Translations under genes and position numbers: made by a program
Notes under the pieces: generated by a model
What the model was told of the DNA's origin: nothing
The model's database searches: none
Seen by the model: the letters and a program-made list of their open reading frames with translations, nothing else
Shown: positions 26,601 through 35,619 of the stretch, piece after piece
How positions within the stretch are numbered: position 1 is the first letter of the stretch
How the letters are laid out: every line of letters starts with the position of its first letter
NCBI GenBank assembly: GCA_022885665.1
Contig: JAGQDJ010000625.1
Location: 62,001 to 126,000 of the forward strand
DNA length: 64,000 bases
Direction of reading: 5' to 3'
Source: Triops longicaudatus
Lineage: Eukaryota; Arthropoda; Branchiopoda; Notostraca; Triopsidae

Positions 26601-27108
26601 ATAACGGAAATCGTAGTCTTGGCACGAAATACTTTTGCCTCCTTAGTCCGTAATGAGAGACGTTCTTCCAATGTAACAGCTAATGCTAAAGTGCGTTCAC
26701 GTTTCGAATTGATTTCTGATAATTTTTTCTCTACACCATAGGAATACTTGATTTCATTAGCGTTAGTCCACATTAACTATGCATTTATGCCTCATACTTA
26801 TCTTTATAAACATTTTGTTTAAAATATCAATGTGATGTTGCCTGCAACATTTCTGCGTACTCGTACTGTTTCTGTCGTTCATTCTTTTTGAACACATAAC
26901 CCATTTCAACATTGCTCTTCTGAAATGAATTTTCTGCTTTAATTAATACGATTTGCAATATCTTCACTTAGAAAACAAGATTTTTAAAATCTAAATGCCT
27001 ATAACTCAATTTAAAACTGTTACAAATGATTTTAGGCGTGCCTTTCAGCGATTCTATCAAAAATTTATTGAACTGGCGTATCCGATACATGAGTTTTATA
27101 TGGAATGA
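23641..27108 (+). CDS. MAPK8IP1/Aplip1: JNK-interacting protein 1 (JIP1/Aplip1-type scaffold)
   Basis: Eight exons: 23641-23723, 23923-24365, 24423-24554, 24635-24688, 24841-25023, 25631-25908, 25975-26153, 27036-27108; phases agree and give 474 aa, close to Drosophila Aplip1. JIP1 scaffolds the JNK cascade and links cargo to kinesin-1. The N-terminal part is low complexity and has LAHDITPLEEF, like human RLTHDISLEEF. An SH3 domain lies at about residues 264-325 (HKFLPRHHDEVEVEIGDPI, EDYWCEG, GIFPSAYVVDLE). The PTB domain is at about 340-466 (KNVSFCGFHPKEQRYFGFVT, FACHVFRAE). The last residues, YPIHEFYME, match the family's kinesin-light-chain-binding tail, which in human ends with an IYLE-type motif. 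A basic segment RRRRKLPEIP near residue 170 could be the JNK docking site; that is inference. The start ATG follows a long non-coding stretch and has no in-frame alternative upstream. Exon 3 could begin 6 nt later without changing the frame. Confidence 0.93.
26265..26773 (-). CDS. Possible nested small gene in JIP1 intron 7
   Basis: Opposite strand inside the 882-bp intron between JIP1 exons 7 and 8. Exon 26773-26568 starts with ATG and ends in phase 2 at a gtcaaa donor. Exon 26520-26404 has a good acceptor (gttatcctcag), an open frame that continues in phase, and a strong donor (TTACAG|gtaagt). A third short exon 26292-26265 would add eight residues and a TGA. The product, about 116 aa, is charged at the N-terminus (KRERTLALAVTLEERLSLRT) and hydrophobic later. 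I recognise no family. The first donor is weak and the last exon speculative, so this is a candidate only. Confidence 0.25.
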
Positions 27109-27656
27109 TGAACTTTGGGACAGAAACGAATCATTTCATTGTGTTGGCTTCACATTACTGCTTTAACATGGGGGAGAAACTTGAGACCCGGAAAAAGCAA
27201 AATATATAAACTAAAGCTTGTCGCTACGTTTTTACCTGTGATAAATTGCTATTATTGTCTCCCTGTTCTGTTCTCATACCACGCATTAGGAAACAAAAAG
27301 AAAAAATTCGTCCCAAAAATTCTGCACCAATATACAGTATTATTTATCATATTTACCAGTGCCAAGTTTTCATCATTTCTTCCTGTTCCCATTCATTATT
27401 TAAACACTTTAAATCTCCTCAGAGCAAAAAAGGCAGCGAATAAATGAGCATGGGAATAATCTTACAATTAAAGGGATAAAGTGTGAAGGATGAAAGATGC
27501 TGTATAAAAATCACGAAAGCGAGACAGAATTTCTACATTTTTATCAAAGGAAAGCCTTTCTTATGGAAACTGACAGATCATGAAGGTAAACCAAATCTGA
27601 ATGATAACCAACTGACGATTACTGCGCTATATTCATCTCCGGTCACGAACTTGCTC
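27109..27656. other. Convergent 3' interval, JIP1 and CKAP2-like
   Basis: Contains the two 3' UTRs. An AATAAA at 27439-27444 is a plausible JIP1 polyadenylation signal, about 330 nt after its stop. No other feature is seen. Confidence 0.5.
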
Positions 27657-30600
27657 TTACTGGAGTGACTCCAATGCTTTATTTTCTCGTAAGACCAGTT
27701 TATCCTTCAACGCTGGCCCTAATTCGTCAATGGAATCAACTACGGCCATTTTTTCGTCCATATCGGCTAAAAATACGCCACTGGAATGCGGCACGTGGGA
27801 TTTACGGACCCGTAAGGAGCGTCGCACAGGTGTGGCTACTAATTTCACATCACTCAAAGTCGACAATGGCACTCCCATACTCTTACGGCTCATCTTCTTG
27901 GCAGCTTTCCCATTATGCTCTTTACTCCTACACATAAGCCACCAAACATTAAAACCATACATCTGTTTATATTTTTTACAAAGTTATTTCCGGAAGAATT
28001 CTTACTGTAAATAGTTAAAAATTGTCTCCACGCGCAGCTCATATTTAACAACGCTTTCAGGAATGATATTATGTGCGTCCAATCCAGTATCCCGGCGACG
28101 GGGCGTTTGGCTGCCAATTCGTTTGGCCAGTTTTTGTAAAAGTGGCGTCGGAGGAATCTTGATGGCCAGTTTTGCCACGCGTTCAGACAAAGTCTCAAAC
28201 GACTCCTGTATCAGATCCAACGGCTAGACGCAGGGGGAAAAAAGTCAAAACGAAAACTCCAAAAGGCTTTAACGCATATAACCTCTGCTTGAGCTTTCAT
28301 GGCTTCTTCGTAAATGTCGAGTGCAGCTTCTGGACCATCATCATTTTCAGCGAGATACGCTTTAGCTATCCAAAAATTCGCTTGCCTACGCGCTCCCGGG
28401 AATGTTAGATCCGTTTTGTCCAACCACGTTCGGATGATATCCGGGGCTTCTCCCTACAATGAAGTTATTGACAATTGCAGTCATATTTTTTTTCTTACTA
28501 ACATAAGGCGCAACGAACCTGTTTAAATCCAGTCATGATTTCTTCCAAGAGATTGTCCAATGTAAAACCCGGGGACTTGAGCTCCACTTCGGCCAGATTT
28601 TCGTTTTCTTTATTATCCAGCTCGTCCAAGTCTTTCATCTCCATATTTTTATCCATCCCCTCATCATTGCTTTGCTCCTCTATCTGCCCATTGTCGTTTA
28701 TATTTCCAGCGATTTCTTCAATGGATTCTGGCTGCACAGGAGGGTTAGAAGTACCGTCCCCAATGACTTCTTCGCCTTGGTTGACGCCATCAATCCACTG
28801 AGCTATGTCCTCTAAAAAAAAAGTATTCGCACATTGCTAATCAGGACTGGCAAAAGTTCGAAGAGGCCTGACTCAGCTCAGTTACTTCGGGCACGGGCTC
28901 GGTCCGCACGAACCCGGACAACAAGTAGGTTCGAACGGTCTGGTTGTGTAGAACAAGACGCAAACGCAAGAAAAAGAGGTGGAACAGAAAGGAGGCGAGA
29001 GGAGAGAAAGGAATAAGAGGTGAATGCTTGTCTTTTAGTTTTGCCTTTTTAATGGTACTACACATTCTGTAAGGTAGTTACGTGATCTTGTGTAATATGC
29101 ACAATTCGAAGAACAAGAGGAAGTGAATATGCACGGAGAAAGCACTGTACACTTTGCCAAGACCCTCGGTCAGATGCTATATATGAAAGGTGGCTAGTTC
29201 GTGTGTCCAACAGCACAACTCAGTGGTATTGCTCAATTCTTCTGAACAGGAGAACCTGCTGAACAGTTGTAGTCTTGCAACAGTCGTAGTTGCAGACCTG
29301 AGTTGTGGTCGTTAGGAGATAGTGGGGGGGGGGATTCGTTTTTATTCGACTGTTCAGTCGTCATCTCGTCGTAAACAAAAGTTGCTTAGTCGTTCGTAGC
29401 AAGTGGTCGTTTGCTTGACCATCTAATTATCGTCGTGTTTTGTTCATGATTCAATAAAGCATACTTTTTACGTTACTGAAACAATTCTGCTCAAATTCAC
29501 TGAAGTGTCGAGCCTTTACAAAACCTATATTTGTACTAAAGTAAGTAAAAAATTCGTACCTTTGTCATACGTAGTATCCGATTGACTTGTTTCAGCCTCA
29601 AGTTTCGCCTCTCTCGGCACCGTTACGCGCTAAAAAAATGAGCGTTTTCAAATGAAACCACAACTTTTCAACGAAACAATCCTTTAACATTACTTTAACT
29701 TCAGGGGACGATACAGAGCTGGGGTGTATTTTAGGTGCGTTCTTCAATGTGTTCGTTAAGTTTTTACGCGCTGCTTTAGGGGTTGGTTTAACCGCCGAGC
29801 CAGCCATACAGCTTAAATGCTTGCAAGCGTGCTCTTGCTGCCCTTTAGATTTCAGCCAATTGGCGATTTTGTCCCTAAAGCCAGATATTCAATTAAATAC
29901 GTCTCGTTTTCTAAGAGCATTTGTTTTATAAAATCTTACATTTGCGAAGGCTCTTTAGGTGTTTTCCATTCAACACGTTTCAAGGATAAACAACCGGTGC
30001 CGAAGGCATATTTGGGGGCATTTTTCTTGACTTGAGGAGTGCAAAATTTTTGGCCGAGCTTAGGAGTCTTCAAAACAGGCGGTTTCGACTTTTCGGGTGA
30101 AAATTCAACCACAAATGCCTCTGACTTACGTTTAGGAATACCAGGTTTATTAGAGGCTACGTCAGTGCTTGTTGATGGTTGTGGTTCAGGTTTGCTGTTC
30201 GTACTGAGCTGGGGATTGCGTTTCAAGTTGTGATAAGCTTTCTGAAACTCTTCACGGGGTTTTGTACCTCCTTGCCAAAATTTCGTTACCCCGAAATTGG
30301 CTTTATTGATGCGTGTTAAACTAGTTTTTGTTTGCTTAATTTGTGGAGGCTGCTTGGCACTTGTCTTGGGCTTAACGGCAGGCAGTTGGACAGTCTTAGG
30401 AGCAGGTTTCGGATTAGGTTTAGGTTCAGGGTTGCACTCGGGAACTTTGGAAGTTTCGGCGGTGCGTTCATGAATGATTAAACTGGGTTTGCGGGGCTGA
30501 ATAGTCGTTACACGTAGAGCATTATTGTTCCTTGAAGCTTTGGCTGCAGTGCTTGTCGTGGCAGGATGATGGATGGGCACAACACGAGACGTGGAAGCAG

Positions 30601-30835
30601 GAAGTGTGGTGTTAGTGTTCAGTTTACTGGTTCTAGCGTTGATGAGACGGTCAGCTAACTTGGCCTTCCTTTCGGCTCGCCATGCTTCTAGTTTGGCTCT
30701 AAACACAACGAGAAAATGTTCACAAGTGGTCTAAAGAGAAAATTTCGACATTTACTTCTTCTCAGCTTCTGTCAACGGTGAGCGAAATGACATGCCAGAA
30801 TGTTTGCCACGCTCTTCTTTACGTTTTGTATCCAT
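27657..30835 (-). CDS. CKAP2-like: CKAP2/CKAP2L-family microtubule-associated protein
   Basis: Eight exons in transcript order: 30835-30756, 30698-29940, 29874-29694, 29629-29560, 28811-28519, 28453-28283, 28223-28006, 27927-27657; 680 aa, close to the length of human CKAP2. The family decorates spindle microtubules in mitosis. The N-terminal half is basic and Pro/Lys/Thr-rich, as expected for tubulin binding. Family hallmarks follow in order: an IANWLKSKG motif (human: LEEWLASKGK-like), an acidic stretch, the helical CKAP2 C-terminal segment (RRQANFWIAKAYLAENDDGP, ALDIYEEAMKAQAE), and the terminal KLVATPVRRSLRVRKS...VDSIDEL block, which parallels TPVRRSLRIQ in human CKAP2. The long exon two (759 nt) holds most of the disordered region. 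The first ATG lies 85 bp from an E2F-like site. Family-level identity is fairly secure; the orthologue (CKAP2 or CKAP2L) cannot be decided. Confidence 0.85.
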
Positions 30836-30917
30836 TGTTAAATAAAAAATGACGATCACGAAAGTAAGGTCTCACTTGTATTACGAATTCCAAAACAAAC
30901 CAGTGAAAGACGTTGAT

Positions 30918-30957
30918 CGTTTGGCGCCGCGTCTCTATTGGAACATGAAATTTGAAT
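30918..30957 (-). promoter_or_regulatory. E2F-like site upstream of the CKAP2-like gene
   Basis: The plus strand has tttggcgcc at 30920-30928, matching the E2F/DP consensus TTTSGCGC, about 85 bp upstream of the CKAP2-like start codon. A TTTGAA (CHR-like) follows near 30952. In mammals CKAP2 is a G2/M-expressed gene, so cell-cycle control would be expected. These are short motifs, so this remains suggestive. Confidence 0.35.
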
Positions 30958-31784
30958 TTTCTGCTTCGGATGAGACAGCATACGCCATCTATGAATCGAT
31001 AGTTCAGATGTTACGAATCAGAATCCTGGGAATTCACTAAAAAAGTTAATTACGTTGCGAAATCACTGTGTGGGAGGTGAAACCTAGAATATAGTTTCCA
31101 AGGGAATAGTACCAGGTTAATAAATGTCACCGGTCACATCTACCTTATGTACCAAGGTAATTGTAGATTAAGCGATAATTACAACAGATCGATATTGAGC
31201 GCTAGCTTCAGATAGATTAATGAAATCTCGCGATTAATGAATTTTATATTGCGGTTAATGAAATGCATGTTAATCTGCACATCAGTCTTGAAGATCTTTG
31301 TATGAAATAATTACAATATGTAATATATATGTATTTTCTTCACAGTCGAAAAACTCCTATGGTTTCTGCTCCTCGGAAACTAATCCGAAAGGTTAATCTT
31401 AGAAAAAAAAAATGGGGGATCTCAGGGTAATAGCCCCACAAGGAACAGAACAGGGTAACTAGTTCCAGGCCTGAGTATTTCACCGAACCATAAGACTTCA
31501 TACACGAAAATATATAAAAGACTTCTCACCCCAGAGATTCTTAATTTTTATCAACAACTTAGGTCAAATAGTTTAGCAGCATATTTTTCACAAGGCTGTT
31601 TTCCTTTGGTGGAAATCTGAACACGCTGCGTTATGAACGTGTAGAAATACGTGTGATTGAACGTTACGTTTTGAAAGAATGTTTGACAAACGTAGTATTC
31701 TAGTGTTATTCGTGCATTTTAAAGCGTGGAATTCTTTTCCTGATGACGGTAGATAAAAAGCGACTAATCTAAATTTTTCAGTTC

Positions 31785-32325
31785 TAAGAGTTAACTTTAT
31801 GGCAACTTGAGACGAATATAGAATTCAGAACTTTGGCAAATATTTTTGGAATTGCTAAATGCACAGCTGTTGATATTTTTCATGATACCTACAAATCTAT
31901 TTTGCAAAATCTTGGTAAAAAATTATTCGTTTACAAGCTGGAGACGGACTGCGAAAGGCTGTTGAATACTTCGCTGGCCGTAAGTTCCCCCAATGTGTCA
32001 GGACGATCGACGGGAAACACACCATATTTGCTCCTAGCGAATACCCTGCAGATTATTACTGTGTGCGAAAGGCAGTTATTCTGTTACTTTACAAGTCGTT
32101 GTAGACAGCACCCTTAAGTTTATTAATATAAATATTGGCTGGCCTGTCTCCGTGTATGATGCGAGTGTTTTGGTTAACAGTAATTTATAAAACTCACCGA
32201 GCAAAACAAGCTATTTCCTCAACAACCGCGTGCTATTGCCTGTGTTTAAGTGCCGTATTATATCCTCGGTGATGCGGCGTACTCCTTGCTAGAATGGATT
32301 ATGGTATAATACCCGATAACGAGTA
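31785..32325 (+). pseudogene. Decayed PIF/Harbinger (HARBI1-like) transposase
   Basis: Reading across frames reveals the Harbinger nuclease order: LWQLETNIEFRTLANIFGI, then FPQCVRTIDGKHTIFAPSE, then NINIGWPVSVYDASVLVNSN, then YYILGDAAYSLLEWIM. IDGKH and VYDASV correspond to the first two catalytic Asp blocks of the DDE nuclease, and GDAAY to the conserved GD-AYPL block. Frame changes near 31940, 32100 and 32250 and stop codons show that it is dead. The final acidic block is lost or unrecognisable. The partner Myb/SANT-like sequence lies 0.5 kb downstream on the other strand. I could not fix the terminal inverted repeats. Confidence 0.8.
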
Positions 32326-32839
32326 TAACTGAAGAAAAGGAGCAATTTAATCATCAGCCGGACAGAACTGTATGCTAGTCGAAAGAGAGTTCGGAGAGCT
32401 AAAGTCCCGTCGGTGATATTGAGTCAATCGAAAAGAAACGATAAAACACTCGGAAAAATCAAAACAGTTATACACTTGCAGTGCATACTTTTCTGCGCTA
32501 GATGATTCCTGGACTTTGGATACTGAACGTAAAGAAGATGTCGAAATTGTAGAAGACGAACCAGGTGCTATGGAAGGCTTCAATCCCGGTGTAATAAGGA
32601 AAGCCCTTCTTAAAAATCTTACAGCAAATATATTAAGCATTGAAGTGAAAGAGTTGTTTTACAAGTGACTCATTTCTTTTTTTTTAGAGAGCTACTTTAA
32701 AAATTCTTCATTAAGCTTAAAAGCTTATCCTTTCTTTGACGTTTACTAACCAAAAAGTCTTTCATAAATCCAAATTGAGAGCTTCGTAATTTGACATCTT
32801 CCTTGTGTCTTTTCTCGGAAGTTTTCTTCATTCAATCGA

Positions 32840-33372
32840 ACATCTGGCTCTCTTGTTTTAGAACCGTCTCTTCGCGTTCAAGGAATTTGTCGACAGAAGC
32901 ATTAAGTGCTTGTGCAAGTTTGTCTCTTTGCCGTTTTAAGGACGGGCATGGTATTTCAGATCCCGAATTATTTTTTAATTGACTTCTTTATTGTACCTCA
33001 TGGTAGCTCATTACCTTCAGAAGTTACAATGAAACAGTCCGTTGAACTGAAGCTTTCGCTTCCTTGCAAAACTCGTTCACCATTCTTATCGTCTTGTACT
33101 GTAGTATACTCCTCTATAATGATGCTATCAGGTATATCGGACGGATTATTAGCGGGCCTCTTCATGATTATTTTACTCATCGCGTCGTAAAAAGGGAAGT
33201 AAACTTTGAACTTCAAGTCCCTTGCCCCTCATTTTTGTACAACAGACTCCATTCCTTATATTTTGCCTTTAAGGAATGCATTTTTTCTTTGGTCTGGGGA
33301 ACGGTGCGGTTATGGCCTCGAATTTTCAGTTCTGGTGTAATTTGTATTGTGTCTCCTTCCTCGTCATGCCGT
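32840..33372 (-). pseudogene. Decayed Myb/SANT-like protein of a Harbinger element
   Basis: Three aligned segments in order: GHNRTVPQTKEKMHSLKAKY, then after a one-base frame change FKVYFPFYDAMSKIIMKRPA, then KRQRDKLAQALNASVDKFLE, followed by a short Glu-rich end. The spacing, with a 'RT..Q...K...LK..YK' helix followed by an aromatic 'F.FYD.M..I...RP' block and a coiled C-terminal tail, is typical of Myb/SANT-like (MSANTD) proteins that partner PIF/Harbinger transposases. The frameshift near 33216 and stops between the segments make it a pseudogene. It faces the transposase remnant tail to tail. Confidence 0.6.
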
Positions 33373-33712
33373 CAAAGTTAAGTTGCATGGAAGGTTGGTT
33401 CTCCTCGAACTTCTATTAAATGGGGGGTCTTTTCGTGACCCCAGTGGCGACATTCCAGCCTGCTGAATTGTCTTCCATGTCTATGCTTATAAATTACTAA
33501 AGAATCGGTTTGCATTCAGCAGTACTCAATATGGCTCCATATGTTTTAGATTAATAAAGAAGTTTTAATGATATTGTAATCAATAGTCACGCATTTCATT
33601 ACGTGGGCATAGTGAGATTTTTTTTTACTAATAAAGCTACACAGTGTTTTTCACAAATATCAAACGATCGTGAAGTTTTTGGCAACGTTAACTAGCGAAA
33701 GCTAGTTCAAGG

Positions 33713-33782
33713 CACAGTATAAAGGTTACCTTTTTACTGTAGCCTGTTGTAACCTTTACTTTGCTGTAACCTATATACTGTG
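33713..33782. repeat. Short inverted repeat (hairpin), 70 bp
   Basis: The 17-bp arms at 33713-33729 (cacagtataaaggttac) and 33766-33782 are inverted copies with one mismatch. The centre holds further gtaacct-type copies. A separate 7-bp stem with a GAAA loop lies just upstream at 33690-33707. It could be a tiny MITE or part of the Harbinger end. Confidence 0.6.
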
Positions 33783-34376
33783 GTCAAAGGTCTTTAGCCG
33801 GCCTGGAATGGGACGTTCGAGGAATTGCGCGACTTCACCTTCAGTGCAGGGCATCTTTTAGGAATTGACCTTACTGCCGCATAAAATATGTAATTGAGGT
33901 GAGTGTCACCCGGCTTCCTTGCTGGGCTCCGGTGTTCCTGGTTCGTGGCAAAAAAGTCGTATTTTATTCGTACATAAATGAACGTTTCCCGAGAGGACAT
34001 ACCACGTTTAATAGATGTATAATAAGCGTAATCCATAGACATATTGTGTATATATTTATACAAATATAGTTAGTTTTGGAAACGTAAGTATGCTACTTGG
34101 GATGACATTCGACAGTTGTGTCTTCTCCGTTTTTCCTCTTTTCCATCCCTCTCCAACTCTTGTTTTCCTACATTTGTTTGTTCCCTATATTGAACTCAAG
34201 ATGGAGGCCGCGCTGAACACGGGACTGGAGTTGAGCACCCACCGACGAGGCCCCTATTTGTTGCAATTTTCGTCAGCAGCGAGAGGTTCGACTATTTTAT
34301 TACTCAAATAAATATGCAGTTTTTTTCAAATACACGACCATGAATGTAAATTTCTCAAAATGTGGCTGGTCATGGC

Positions 34377-35284
34377 CAGTGGTGGCGCCAGGGGTTGCCC
34401 CGACAGATATTCGGTTTCCCCGACGGGGTGTCAATTGACAAAAGAACATGTCGCGAACGTCAATTTCAGAAAGTACGACCAAAAATCGATTAACAATTAA
34501 AAAATTAGTCTTTAAACTCAAAACCAATAAAGAATTACTGAAAATAGGCATAGCCGCATGGGACAATTTTTGCAAGAAATTTCCATTTTTTCGTGAGAAG
34601 TCACAATAAAAACCCGATGGCCTAAGAAAAATTCGCTAAAGTTTTCTTCAATATTTTTATCAACGTGTCAAGAAGTACATGGGATGAACAGAACAAACAA
34701 CATCCATAAAGTTAAAATACAAGAAAAAGTTAAGATAAAAGTATTCGACATCGTGGGTATTGAGCTGCAAACGCATTAACAACATCGTTTAGATCAAGAG
34801 AAGCAGAACGGGATTTGTGCACCCCGAGTATCATAAGATTATTCAGGCGGTCATTGCTCATCGTTGTCCTCAGATGATTCTTGATGATCCTAAGAGTGCT
34901 GAAACTCCTTTCACATTCGCAAGTCGACACAGGAAGCGTGCATGCAATAGTAAGAATACGGTCAAGCTGATAGAATGTATCCTTCAGTCGTTGAATGTAT
35001 TGTTGAAACTGTATTAGGGACGCTGGGCTATCGTCTTCTCCTTTTCGGGCAAGGAGCCGCTCGCAGTTCTCAATCTCGATGGCTAACCCGTCTACTTTAG
35101 GCATGCATGCATGCGTGGGAATGAATTGGGTCTAATCTTCAATACAGTCGGCAAATCTCTCTCTACGCAGATACCCATTTATAGGTCTCCCCGACACCCA
35201 TGTATGGCCTTCCCCGACAGGGTGTCAGCAATTCCCCGACAGGGTGTATATATACACCTCTGACACCCCCTGGCGCCGCCACTG
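34377..35284 (-). mobile_element. Internally deleted hAT transposon with TIRs and TSD
   Basis: The left end cagtggtggcgccaggggtt (34377 on) and the right end, read inverted from 35284 as cagtggcggcgccagggggt, are matching terminal inverted repeats. The flanks are gtcatggc (34369-34376) and gtctaggc (35285-35292), an 8-bp target duplication with two differences. The right copy fits the hAT preference for a central TCTAG. Sub-terminal copies of tccccgac.gggtgtca occur near both ends. Inside, the minus strand at 35104-34730 keeps the C-terminal hAT dimerisation region of the transposase. At 908 bp the element lacks most of the transposase, including the catalytic core, and cannot move by itself. 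Confidence 0.9.
34730..35104 (-). pseudogene. hAT transposase C-terminal fragment
   Basis: About 124 codons are open on the minus strand. The stretch TLPVSTCECERSFSTLRIIK and the following LRTTMSNDRLNNLMIL are the conserved hAT C-terminal dimerisation motif (typically 'PVS.A.CERSFS.L..IK..LR..M...RL..L'). The upstream BED finger and DDE residues are absent. The fragment sits inside the inverted-repeat-bounded element, whose deletion must have removed the 5' part of the gene. Confidence 0.88.
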
Positions 35285-35619
35285 GTCTAGGCCTAGTTTC
35301 GTCGTGACTGTATGGGAAGCGAAGATGCGAAACCCACATTGCGCCGCCAAAATAATGAAAAAGGCTTATGTTGCACTGTTGCCTGTGTCTCAACCCTCTG
35401 TTAGGATTTCAATTCCCACGCAAGCTCTGTTCGCTTTGAATTTTCTTCAAGAGCGAAAAAGAAGAAAAATGCTTTTAAATAAAGATTTCGCGACTGCAGT
35501 TCGCTATTTACGGAAGAATAGCTTCGCGGTTCACATTCTCTATTTTCTTGCAAACAACAACAAGCTTTTAAGCTTCTAGTAAAGCTTTTAACAAAAATCT
35601 GCTTTTTCGGGTAGCAATA

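Noticed and set aside
30849..31040. Plus-strand frame starting 14 bp from the CKAP2-like ATG
   Set aside because: Codon use looks fair, but there is no recognised family, no splicing partner, and it sits where the CKAP2-like promoter should be; a donor-like gtaagg sits near its start.
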